DNA of 64,000 nucleotides from assembly GCA_033819885.1 (NCBI GenBank), contig JAQYUZ010000044.1:1-64000 (forward strand), given 5' to 3'. The DNA is from Microbotryomycetes sp. JL201 (Eukaryota > Basidiomycota > Microbotryomycetes). Position numbers and translations under genes: made by a program. Shown one piece after another: positions 35,601 through 46,800 of this stretch; the first letter of the stretch is position 1; every line of letters starts with the position of its first letter. The notes beneath the pieces are model-generated. The model made no database searches and was not told the origin of the DNA. It was given only the letters and a program-made list of their open reading frames with translations.

Positions 35601-36042
35601 GACCGTTTGCTAAGAGCTTGCGCTGTCTTGGCCTGTTGTATCGGATTGACGAGTGCACGACGGGCGAAGCGAGTGAGATGCTGTGCACTCCTGGCGAGTC
35701 CAACACGCTCGTTGATCCGCTCCTTTCTCCGGAGGTTGATGAAGGCCCTTCGTCCTTGTCCCTGAGCGTCTCCACATGGTCTTCGTCGTCGCTGTCATGA
35801 GTCTGACGTCGAATATAGTCGCTGCCATCGGGAGATGCGATTGTGTCGTCTGACGTGAGTTGCAACCCTGACTTGCTGTCAAAGTTTCTGACGAGCTGAC
35901 GTCCTTGCGTCGTCGTCGTCGTCGCTGCCGCGTACCGCACTGGACTCCTATCGAACGAGTAGTCGACTTCTTCAGTTGTCGGCGAAGAGGTTGCCGTGTC
36001 TTGACTTGTCGCTGAGTGGATGCGCGAATGCTGCAGAGCCAT
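32658..36042 (-). CDS. Large, mostly disordered fungal protein of unknown function
   Basis: Three exons, about 1090 residues: MALQHSRIHSATSQDTATSS at 36042 to KELPKDVLRAMI at 32658. It is Ser/Pro/Asp-rich throughout and likely disordered. One compact block stands out across intron 1: YLKMYMSKPVSR in exon 1 joins RGVLLPLRETLSEQVAAIAQ, then EHGISSPEDISLYLLSA, in exon 2. This looks like a small folded module with a Ras-association or ubiquitin-like flavour, but I cannot name it. Downstream there are Pro-rich peptides (PPPPPEWQPFVPGFDKYQLR; PPVPPLPGSQ) that could bind SH3 or WW domains, and a C-terminal basic peptide, FSIKRKELPKDVLRAMI, which may be a conserved end motif. Intron 2 (near 33240-33190) is supported by phase (STD-VHEQGRWSIG). 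A long antisense frame at 33275-34132 is a codon shadow. Confidence 0.7.
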
Positions 36043-36916
36043 CTGTCGCACTTCGTATTTCCCGCCTGAAGCGGAGCGTGGCGCCCGTCAGGTCACGTGA
36101 GGAGTGCAATTCTCGGTACTCTTTCACCTGTGCAGCGAAGGGATCGATGGCGGCGGACAGGCTGAAGTTGAAGAAGCACGTCTGCCCTTTGACGACTGTA
36201 GTCGTTTCGCGCGCGCGGACTTATGATCCTCCCCCAAGCTTGCGCAGCGTTGCCAGCCTTTCCGGAGCATCCGCCCGTCTCGTTTCATTGGCCACCAACG
36301 CTATACCTCAAGTGCCGCTTCCAATGGACAATGGGCATGATTTAATTCCCGGCAAGGCTTTCCTGGTGTGCGCTTTCGAAAGACATATACAGCTTGCCTT
36401 GTAAAAGTCCTCTCGTCGTGCCATTCCAAAAAAAATCAAGTAATAGCAAAATACATTCATCGAACACGCCAAGGTCACATGTAAAAGCATACATACTTTC
36501 TTACAGTGACATCATACCTTGATATACAAATCCCAGTCGAATCCCGCAAACAAATGATACAGCCACGCGGACGCGCCACCTTGCCTGTTTCGGCCAACTC
36601 GCCAGCCGCTGCCGTTCCGAAGGTGAACTTTGCAGCCCTACGCAAAGTCAATTACATTTACAGTCAAGATGTTGAATTTAGCTTCCTTTATCATTTCAAG
36701 GGCGCACTCTGGCGAAAGATAAAGGATCGCATTCATGGCGAACGAGCGCCTCGTTCGGATGCGGTGCGTGAGCGTCTACAATGTTTAGAGCTACGAAACC
36801 AAGTGACGTTACCACACGATATGGTTATAGTTTTACAACGGCGGGTCGTGTATTGCAGACGACTTTGCGCCCGCTCCCTTCCTAGCATGATACCTGTCGA
36901 ACGAATTCTCGTGTCC
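36043..36916. other. Gene-free spacer, promoter side of the disordered-protein gene
   Basis: About 870 bases with only short frames. It should contain the promoter of the large disordered protein and the 3' region of the YTH gene. I see no RNA gene or repeat. Confidence 0.45.
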
Positions 36917-39738
36917 TTAGAAAACTGGCGCAGTCGGCAAAGTTGTCGAGTCCGGTCTCGTATATGTTCCCGCAGAGGGAGGTGCAATTGAAGGTGTTGG
37001 TGCGCGACGCATCACTTCTCGCACGAGTTGTTCTCCAGCAATGGGCTCGACTTCAGTGCCTAAAAAGAGCCATCTTGTCAGCCTCAAAGCATTCCAGGAG
37101 GTGTCGCATGAAGTCGGAAAACTTGCCATCGCGACAGATTTTGACTTCACGATTAGAGTTGAACGAATTTGAAAGATGTCTTGTCCTCACAAACGGCACG
37201 CTTTGACTGTACGTAACCCGGCGTTCAGTCCAAGTTCGGCTCCCCAAAAAAATTGTCTCAGCTAACCTGGTCAGCCAGTCTACTCGAAACGGTCTGCGAA
37301 TGGCCGAACTCGTTTCAGTACCGAGCTGGTCAAACGCAGAGCGAGGAACGGGCGAGCTCAACGAAGGCACTGGCGAGTTGTTTTGCTCTCCATTTGGCAA
37401 AGCACCATTCTGGCCGTCAACTTTCGACGACGGGTAAATAGGCCCGGCCATCCTCGCACTGGCGGCAAGAAGAATGCGACAAAGGTCAGCGAATTTCGCA
37501 CGTCATCTGGATCTTGAGACTTGCACTCCAAACCAGTTGCCAGACTTGTTGGCCGAAAAGATAATGTAGACGCCTTGGCTCGCCGTACGAAACGCTTGAT
37601 CGAGCACCGGCTCGTTGTGCGCCTGATGAGGAAAACCTTTGAGCACGATAACATCTCCGAATGGAGAGGGAGCGCACCTGCGTAGACCAATACCCATGTT
37701 TGACCGACTGCTCGAGATCAAATTGGTTGTGGCTCTTCAGAATAAAGTAGCGCTGCCGAGTTTAAGGATCATAGTCAGCTTAGTGCTTCCCCTTTCTGAT
37801 ACCACGCTCGTCGCTCACTTTAGGAAAGTGTCGATGAAAGAAACCACTGTCGGTCGAACCCGAACTGGTCGATTCTATCGACTCTCGTTCTTGTTCAAGC
37901 TCGTTTCCTACTTTGACTCTCTGGTCTTCGTCATCCGCCTTGATTTGGTCCTTCATACAGTCAATTTGACTGTACAAGTCCCTTTCTTCATTCTCGTCAT
38001 TGCCTTGACCATTCTCTTTGACCCACGCTTTGTGCAATCCTCCACCTCGTTGAGCGCCCACTCCCGACTTTGCATCATCTTCAGTTCGTCTAACTCGACA
38101 AACCAATGGTTTGCAACGAACGTCGTTGGGCCGTAACGTAACACCATGACATTGGGCAATCATGTGAAAGAGGTGCTCTTCAGAGTCGAGATTGAGAAAC
38201 GCGCATTGAGATCTGCAAAAAGGCAGTAACGTCAGACAATCAGCTCCTAAGCTGGCGAGTTGTCGACAAGACCAGCGCACCGTGCGATGAGATGGATACT
38301 TTGCAAGCCGAGACCACCGGGAGCGGTCGGCAACGGCGCTCTGCTGAGAAAGAATCCCCAAAGCTCTTGTTCAGTAGCGTCTGTCGGCACATCTTTGTTT
38401 TACAGAGAGGTGTCAAGAGCCCGTATGATTCGAGTGAGGCAAAACGAAGAGAAACTCACTGCCAACCCACATGGCATAGCTCGTCCGTTCAGGTAATCCG
38501 GATCGCAGTTTGAGACCGGCTGGCGGTTTAAGCGATGCCGAATCCAAAGGTACATCTGTCAGCGGAGAAGGAGGCATTCTCGTTTCTTGCCTTTGCTGCA
38601 TTGTTGGTCCAGGTCGCATACCAGCCGCCAAGGAATTTGCTTGTGGCGAGGTACTGAATCCAGGGCGTCGAGAGTCTACCGATATTTGCGGAGAGCCGAA
38701 CGGTCCAGAAGGGCTGATCGAAGATAGACCGGGTCCGACTTCAAATCCATAGGCTCCGGCCAAGGTAGGTGAATGACCCTCTGCGCCTTCTGACAAAACC
38801 CTCTTGCGGGTCACTTGATTTGATACATCCAGCCTCGGAAGTCGATTTGAAGCTGGATGTGCCTGATATGCCGAGCTGTTGTGAGGCTGGAAGCGCGGAC
38901 GAACGGGCTGATTCGTCTGGCTCGAGAATAAAGGCTGCGGCATCGCTTGCCTGGCTTGTACGTAACGGCCGTCGAAACTTCGTTCGTCTTTCGGTCCAAC
39001 TCGCGGCGGAAACGACTGGTGTCGGTATGCAGGCGGACCAGGGACGATATTGCTTGAGCGACTTGACGGCGTTATGTATCCGATATCAGAATGATTGCTT
39101 GCAAATGTTGAACGCTGCTCTTGGGCAGAGCGTGGCTCGGGCTCTATCCGTCGTGTGAAAGCTTTATTCGAGGTCGACACTGAGCTGTGCCCTGGAGAAT
39201 CTGTCGATGACCAGGGATCGAAAGGTTTCAAAGGCGGTGCCGGCAGCGAAACCGCTGCAGGAAATGGCGAGGTCAAGAAATCGGGCAAAGCGTTGGGCGC
39301 ATGTCTTGAAAGATCAAGCAAATTGGATGAGCCTGCTTCCGTGTGTGACGATGCACCTCTCGTCACGCTCGCCATCCCATCCATATTCGAAAATGTATCG
39401 GAAGCCGAGGCGAGACCGTTGGTCGTCCTGAACGCAGGCAAGGGCAACTCTGCCGCCACCGACTGTCGTTCGGCTGCCTGCAAAGCCTCTCTTACATCAT
39501 TCCACCCGCTTGCATCATCTTCCGTCACTGCCATGTCTCCGGGCTCAAACGCCCGTGCGATTGTTTGTGGTGCAAACCCTGAAGACGATGCCGCTGGTGC
39601 TGTTGCCGTGCGCGCTCGAGCCCCAGACGTCATTTCAAAGTCCCGCTCGTTAAAGTTCACCTGACCCCGTCCGGCATCTTGTCCTGAAAACAGCCTTGAA
39701 GGATTGAATGACGAGCTGGAGATGTACCTGTCGTCCAT
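36917..39738 (-). CDS. RRM plus YTH-domain RNA-binding protein (putative m6A reader)
   Basis: It starts MDDRYISSSSFNPSRLFSGQ at 39738. A disordered N-terminal region of about 400 residues precedes an RRM: TSYAMWVG joins across a phase-1 intron to NVPTDATEQELWGFFLSRAP, then SQCAFLNLDSEEHLFHMIAQ. After a charged linker comes the YTH domain over several exons: ERYFILKSHNQFDLEQSVKH, GYWSTQAHNEPVLDQAFR, VYIIFSANKSGNWFGYARM, PFRVDWL, QSVPFVRTRHLSNSFNSNRE, and VKICRDGTEVEPIAGEQLV. The stop is TAA at 36917-36919. The Trp in GYWST and the hydrophobic cage positions look intact, and NREVKICRDG is the conserved end strand. YTH domains bind N6-methyladenosine or DSR-type motifs; RRM-YTH proteins occur in fungi. 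It is probably nuclear or cytoplasmic and acts in mRNA selection or decay. Exon joins agree in phase. Confidence 0.87.
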
Positions 39739-40603
39739 ACCCTCTGATTGTTCGAATGCGAGGACCTTGTTGAGCGCGGTCTCTCTCTCGCGCGCGCGCG
39801 CACGGACCTTTGCTCGTGACGGTCCGTGCTTGTTTCCTGACTAATCCAGTCCGCGCACTTGGTCAAATTTTACACAACAGCCACTCCACCTCTTGCTGTC
39901 GTACAACTCAGAAGCGCTTTGGATATTCGGTAGAAGATGGCGCCCCCCCGACTGCCTCGTTTCAGATGGGACCCCCCAAGACAAAAACTGACGTACGTCG
40001 CACGACCGCAACACGCAAATTCCACGAACGTCGATTTTTGATTTGCTTGGTTTGTACAGCTGTGTCGGTCAAGATAGGTTTTGCATGAATCTTCAGGACA
40101 TTCGATGGCTCAAGACGACAGTTGCATGTTTCTATACCGGAACAGACTCGAAAGCGCAACCTGCACACGCGATCGTCGGCTTAAATGAACGAAAGATCGT
40201 CGCCCATACGCGTCATCTATAAATCTGCTACAACACTTTTTGGAAAACACGTCTACTTGACCACGTCAAGGAAGAGCTTGAACAATGCCTTGCAATTTCG
40301 CAGTGACACGAGATTGTACGATCGGGGAACCCGAGAGACATGGCAGAATCAATATCGGAAAAAGTGTCTGAGATTCCAATCGCTGTATATAAGAAGAAGA
40401 GGTAAAACAAAAAAGTGCATGTAAAGATGACGCCCGTACTAGACGACAGTGCACAGGCAACGAGAATAGTCGAACAAGAGACGTGCAAGTCCGAGCGGAC
40501 CTTTTCTTTTTTTCTATCGGGAAATGTCTTGTCCAAGCCGTAATCGTGTGCATGCACGGCTCGTCACAGAAAGAGTCGAATCACTGCAAATGTATGAACT
40601 AGA
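39739..40603. other. Gene-free spacer upstream of YTH gene
   Basis: It starts with a CG-dinucleotide run (near 39788-39800) just 5' of the YTH ATG, probably leader sequence. The rest is AT-richer with only short frames. A TATAAAT-like string near 40217 may be fortuitous. Confidence 0.4.
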
Positions 40604-42849
40604 TCAGCAAGTGCGGTGCATCACAAGGATGCGAGTTCGACGGACCATGACGATGCTCGGCTCGTGAATCGAGGAGCTGTTCAACGAGAACATAGGTTCA
40701 GGTCCTTGTTATTTGAGAAAAGAAAGCAAAAACGAGACCGACCTGACAGATTTGTGCGGCAAGACGACTGCGCCGTTCGTCGACACTTCGTCTTTGATCG
40801 TCACGTCGTCACCCAAGACAGTTGCTGCGCGTTGGCAACACACATGAGCGAGACTGTCCGTGACCAACATGCTGTCCTTGCGTCACGAAGGACTCACTGC
40901 CATCGAGACGAGACCACCGGCCGCAAGACGAGTTCCATCCGACGATGGAGCTCTTGATGTAGGCGTGATCTTTGATCCTCGAGTTCTGCAAAGTGCACAT
41001 GCGACTTTAGGTCAGCCTTCTCGCCTGCTCAACTTGTGCTGGTCGACCGAATTACCTCCATAATGACGCATCGTTGGAGCCTGGCGCCCTTGCCGACAGT
41101 CACGTTCGGTCCAATGACGACGTTGGGTCCGATTGAAGCAGTTGGGTCAATAGTCGCTGTCGGATGGATCAAAACGTTGCCGGTTTGGACGTAGGCATGC
41201 GTGGCCGGGGATGCGAGCTCTGGAGATTTTTGTGAAGTCTGGAACAAGAATCAAAAAGTCAACGTCGGCAACGGCAGAGCCGGGTGCGATCCCGACATAC
41301 AAGGTGAGACAGATACAAGCACGTGCCCGTCAAAAAGTCTGAATATGGAGGTCACGATCAGAAAGATTCATCGCGGGGAAAAAGCAGGCTAAAAAAGTGC
41401 ACCTTTCGGTTGACCGATATCCATCCAGAAGCCGTGCAAGTCCATGCAGTGCAATTCTCTGTCTGATGCCATGGCTGGGAAAATTTCACTCTCGATCGAT
41501 GTCGGCCGAACATCGATGCGGTCGAGGATGGCCGGGTTGAAAATGTAGATACCGGCGTTGATGCGGTTGCCTGCGCATCGCGGTCAGATGCGTCACTAGA
41601 TTAAGCCACGCAGAGGTGACAAGATGTGGACGAACCAACGAATTCTTTCGGTTTTTCGACAAAGCGGTCGATGGTCGACTCGCCAGGAACGTTGACGACG
41701 ACACCGTACTGAGCATTAGGAGCGCGGACCAGAGTCAGCTTGAGTAGGATGCATGGTGGTCAAACACACTTTTGAAGGCTCCTCGACCCTGGTGACCTGG
41801 TAATCGTAAAAGTCAGAATGAAGGTTCAAGAGCAGAGGAAAGAGACAGGCTGACCATGATAGTGCCCTCGCCGCCGTGGTTCAAATGAAAGTCTCGCAAT
41901 TCTTGGAAGGGATATCTGTTGCAAGAGGTCAGAAGACAGGCTCTGCCGAAAACAAGGTGACTGCCAGTGCAGCGACGCGTCGACGCACGTGCAGGTCACG
42001 TCCGAGTTGAGCACAAAGAACGGCGCGTCGTCCTTGCCTAGAATGTTTCGAGCAAGAGCCAAAGGGCCGGCTGAGAAGCGCAGGAGCGTTGAGAACTGTG
42101 CAAAGTCGCTCAAAAGTTGTCCGTCTCACCTGTGCCGAGCGGTTCGGTCTCTACGCTGAACGTAATCTGGAAATACGCCAATGAGCCAATTTGAATGCAG
42201 GTCGTCATAGAGCGAGAATGAGGAACCCACCGTGATGCCGAATTGCTCTTCGAGCTTGCTCAGCTCTTTTGCCATGACTTCTGGCCTGTAGTTGACGGCC
42301 AGGACGACATGTTTGACGCCGGCCTGCATGTAAGAGTACAAGAGTCAGAATGCGCATGCGATACGAATTTGCTCGTGTCGGGTTACGGACCTTGACGAGA
42401 GCTTCAATGTGATGTTGCAGCATGGGCTGTTTATCGCGCGCGTTTCCGCGTGTCAGTCTGTCATGTCCGCGGACTCGAGATTGGATGGCCGAGGGATGCT
42501 CGCCTTGTTTGCCTGTGTGCAAGAGGCAAGACGAGACGGGTGTTTCTGGTGAGCGTGGTAAGCAGGGTCGAGGACAAGTGCACGACTGACAAACGGGACG
42601 AGCGGCTTTGGCAGCGTGAGTGTCAATGGGCGCAATCGCGTACCAAACCCTCTGTCACCAACGATTGTTCGGATCAGCGACAGTGTAAACATTGGGCACG
42701 CGCAGGCACCGAACGTGCGCGGCGCGTCTCGTCTCGTCTCGTCTCGTGTTGCATTTGCGGCGCGCAATCAAAAATGCCGCTGGTCCGGATGCTCACCCAA
42801 CGAGGATCATGGCCTTGAGCTCGGTTGACTTGGGGACGTAGGGTGCCAT
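40604..42849 (-). CDS. PSA1: Mannose-1-phosphate guanylyltransferase (GDP-mannose pyrophosphorylase)
   Basis: It starts [18 protein letters not shown] at 42849. Exon 1 (42849-42797) joins at 42651 to give [20 protein letters not shown], the nucleotidyltransferase signature loop. Later exons read [104 protein letters not shown] and [10 protein letters not shown]. The C-terminal left-handed beta-helix has hexad repeats ([40 protein letters not shown]). The last exon ends [21 protein letters not shown], stop 40604-40606, a little longer than usual. The cytosolic enzyme makes GDP-mannose from GTP and mannose-1-phosphate for glycosylation, GPI anchors and cell-wall mannans. It is usually essential. 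Confidence 0.93.
42726..42745 (+). repeat. GTCTC pentamer microsatellite in first intron of the GDP-mannose pyrophosphorylase gene
   Basis: Four tandem GTCTC units lie inside intron 42652-42796. They are short and probably neutral. Confidence 0.8.
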
Positions 42850-43831
42850 GGCTGCAAAGACGTGTGACAAGGCAACGGACGCGTGTTCCGTCGTTTCGGG
42901 AAAACACAGCGGACTGCGCAGCACAACCCGCCGGGTGCCGCACGCCGATTTTCTGAAAGGCGGTGGCTGGCACGCATCGAGTGACAACACAGATCTGTAC
43001 TGGATACCGTCACATGTACGGTCCCCTTGCTCTTTTTTAACCCCGTTTGTCATGGGCCATCCACGCTCGCTCTCTCGCCGCCCAGTGTCGTCATCGCAGC
43101 GTGATCGACGCGGCAAGCATGGCAGCATGTGCAGCACTTGTCGGTGGATGCAGTTGAGAGAATCGGGCTCAATATAGTCGAACCTGCTCATTCCTGCTAA
43201 TTCCAATCAATAATAAGCAAAGGATAACCCTTCGAATTCTCGATCGAATCGCTCGCCGCAGCGTGAGCCAGTTTGTTCACGCTTCGCGCAACAGGACTCG
43301 GTGTCGACCCAAAGAGTGACGAGTGTCACCGCAGACTGACGAGGTGAGCGAGCCAAACAGTGTGCATGCCAAGGCAGAGCGAACCCGAGAGAGAGCGCGA
43401 AGGCGCGCTCGAAGGAACGATCGGCTCAAGGCTGGGCGATCCTCGATCGCGTCAACTAGCAGTACACGGCAGGATGACTTGGCACATCGCTATCGTTGCA
43501 TTCGATCGTGATACTCGGCGGGTCGCAGCGTGCTTTCACAGCGTACTACGCTCGCACACAAAGCACCACAACACGCCGCGCACAAGCATGCCAGCAACCA
43601 TGCAAAGTGCAGCACGGACGCACGTGCACACGGTGCATCCACACTCGTCATCAACGTCCTTGCAACAGCCTACACGAGTCTTGTTTGCCCTTGACCCATG
43701 CCGAGGGGTTCGACCGCCCGCACGAAAATATCAAACTGCATCTGTTCAATTCGCTGACACTCGCGTTTCACTTGGATCATTGCAACCGCAACACTAGACC
43801 TGCCGCAGCTGGCCGCTCTGCGCGTCCAACC
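42850..43831. promoter_or_regulatory. Divergent intergenic region between the GDP-mannose pyrophosphorylase and phytochrome-like genes
   Basis: About 980 bases with no supported gene. It must carry promoters for both neighbours. The frame of phytochrome-like gene 1 stays open upstream of its chosen ATG to 43496, but that stretch is His/Cys/Arg-rich and unlike the protein. Confidence 0.45.
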
Positions 43832-46800
43832 ATGGCAGGCTCACACCCGCCACGGCCGTCGCTCAATCCGCGCTCAATCACCACCGGCTCTCACTCGCCC
43901 TCACCCGCCTCGTCCGCGTCTTCAGGAGACACGACGCCGGCAGCCATAGATGGAGCGGCACCTGTACCTCAACGGCATTCCAGCTTGTCCGAAGGTTCGA
44001 GCAAGCACCGACAGCAGCCCTCGCTCGGCGCCACTCCGGCAGAGATTAAACGGCATTTTGTCGCCACCGGCAACGAACGCGTATTCCCTATGCGCAACGT
44101 CGGTCAGTGTGCCATTCCCTGCGCGTGTCTTGTTCATCGCCTGACTTGGTCTCTCTTGCCAGTCCAAGCAAGACCGTCCACATCTCGCACCAAAACAACA
44201 CTTGGCAACCCGATCTTGGCTCCCTCATCTCCACAGCAACCCCAGGCATCGACATCACACTCGATTGAGCAGACCTTGGGTCGCTCACCGTCCAAGAGGC
44301 CGACCCTGTCATTTGGCGGACCACTCACGACCGGCGTGGCAACAAGCGCCACCGGCACACTGTCTTCGCCTTCTCACACACTCGGCAATCCGTTCGCAAC
44401 GTCCTTTCAAAACGCCATGTCTTCAAATGGCACCTTGTCGGACGGCACACGCTCTCCCGGCTCGTCTCATCCGGCCACGACACCCGGGATTCCAGACTTG
44501 GACGCCGGCTTCAGTCCAAAAATGGCACGAAGACAGAGTACGGCAGGTTGGTTCGGCAGCCAAAGTTCTGGCAAAGGCAAGCAACCTGCCGTCGAACGAG
44601 AGTCGATCAGGGTCGTTTTGCCCGACGGTCACGCGTACTGGAAGCTGTCTCGCGAACCGCCCATCGAAGAAGAGGCGCAGCACAAACCTGGATGCATCCA
44701 AAGCTTTGGCGTGCTCGTTGCTTTGGAAGAGGACGACGGAGGCAACTTTGTTGTGCAGCAAGTGTCTGCGGTTCGTCAAACGTTCTTTCCGTCTTTGCTT
44801 CGTCATATACCCGGCTGATTTTCGCTTGTTTACGACAGAACTCGGATGAAATTATCGGTCTCTCGCCGTCGACATTATTTGAAGCGACGTCCTTTACCGT
44901 TTTCCTGACACCCGACTCGACAGACGTGTTTCTAGACGCTGTCGATGCGCTCGAGGATACAGACCCGCCGTCTGACGCGTCCGATGACAACGACTCTGCG
45001 CCTTCAGAGAATCGGCAACCTCAAACACCCACGCTCCCGCATCCAGAACACTTCCGGCTGACGTTTGCCAACCCAACCGACTCGCCGCCGGCGGCACGCA
45101 TGTCGTTTGCAAACCGTCGCAAGGACAGCGTTGGTGAAACCGGACTGCAAGTATACGCTTCACTTCATCGACCTGATCCCGTCAAGCAACCGAATCGAAC
45201 ATTGCTCGAGCTCGAGCTTGTCGATGATACACGCAACCCGTTACGGACCGATCGACGACTGGTGTCGCCAGAGGAACTCGACAAGGACAGACGTTTGCAC
45301 GATGGAGGATACGTCAACGACGAAGGCGACCACGATCGTTCGGGTTCGGCAACCAGCGGCATGGACTCTACGGCCGAAGAAATTTACCGAAGCACGGTCA
45401 GCTTGATGAAACCCATCAGAGCTTTGAATCGCAAACGAGCTCGACGAGACTCTGAGATCAACATGGTTCAACTCGTCTTTCAAATCGAAGAGCAATTGCG
45501 CAAAGCCAAAGGACTTGAAACGTTCCTGTCCGTCACGGCCGGCATCTTTAAAGAATTGACGGGTTTCGATCGAGCCATGGTCATGCAGTTTGATGAGACT
45601 TGGCATGCCAGGGTTGTGGCTGAGCAAGTTGATCGAGTCAGGACAAGGGACTTGTACCTCGACTTGACGTTTCCAGCTTCGGACGTTGCTTCGGCTAGTT
45701 TTGCGACGACGAAACTGAACATTTTATACAATCGAGATGCTGAGCGGATACCCATGCTCGCAAGGTCAAAGGAAGAGGCGGAGAAACCGATAGACATGAC
45801 GAGGTGCATGTTGCGCGCGCTGCCGAAACAGAGAACAGAGTGAGATGGTTTCTTTTTGCTTGGTCTTGCCCACTCGGGTCGATTACTGACGTGTTCTCGT
45901 GGGTGTACGCGCGTGCAGTTACCTGGAAAAGATGGACATCCGCGCAACCATGACCGTGTCGCTGTTTGCGTTTGGCAAACTTTGGGGCATCGTTCAAATG
46001 TCGTCGCATGGACTTGTCGGCCATCGCGTATCGGTCCCGATCCGTAACCTGTGCTCATACCTCGGCGAGTCTCTCAGTCGAACGATCGAGCGACTATCGT
46101 ACGAACGACGACTTCAAGCCCGACGAATCATCAACACGAGCGCCTCGACTGAAAACCCATCCGGCACGTTCATCACGTCCGGCGACGAGTTGTTGACCTT
46201 GTTTGGAGCCGATTTCGGTTGTCTGAGCGTCGGTGAAGAAGCGAAAATTTTGGGAGACGTGTCGAACGCTCAAGAACTTTTGGCCGTGTTGGAATACTTG
46301 CGAGCTCAAGCGTTTACGACGATTCAAATGAGTCAGGAGATTTCAGTCGATTTCCCTGATTGTAGGGCACCCGATCCGAGCGGGTTTCAACAGATTGCAG
46401 GCTTGCTGTTGATTCCACTCAGTCCGACCGGGGCAGATTTTATCGTGTTTGTGCGCAAAGGTCAACCGCAGGAGGTCAGGTGGGCTGGAAGTCGGTCCGG
46501 AGAGGTCGGGGGTACCAGTGACTCGCATACGATTCGGACGGACGACCGTAAAGGTTTTCAAGTTTACCGTCAAGTGTCCTCTGGCAAAGCTCGGCCTTGG
46601 AACGACGAAGTGGCCGAAACAGCAGAAGTCTTGGGCGTTATTTACTCGAGGTTCATCAACGTTTGGAGGGAGAAGGAGCATGCCGTTCAAGCAAATACCG
46701 TCACTTCACTGTTGCTAGCGAACGCGTCTCATGAAGTCAGAACGCCTTTGAACGCCATCGTCAACTTTTTGGAAATGGCTTTGGACGCTTCAACGGACGG

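Noticed and set aside
39095-39664. 189-residue plus-strand frame opposite the YTH gene N-terminus
   Set aside because: Shadow of the low-complexity coding exon; no recognisable protein.
43496-43831. Longer N-terminus for phytochrome-like gene 1
   Set aside because: Open frame but His/Cys/Arg-rich and unlike a phytochrome leader; the ATG at 43832 gives a typical Ser/Pro-rich start.
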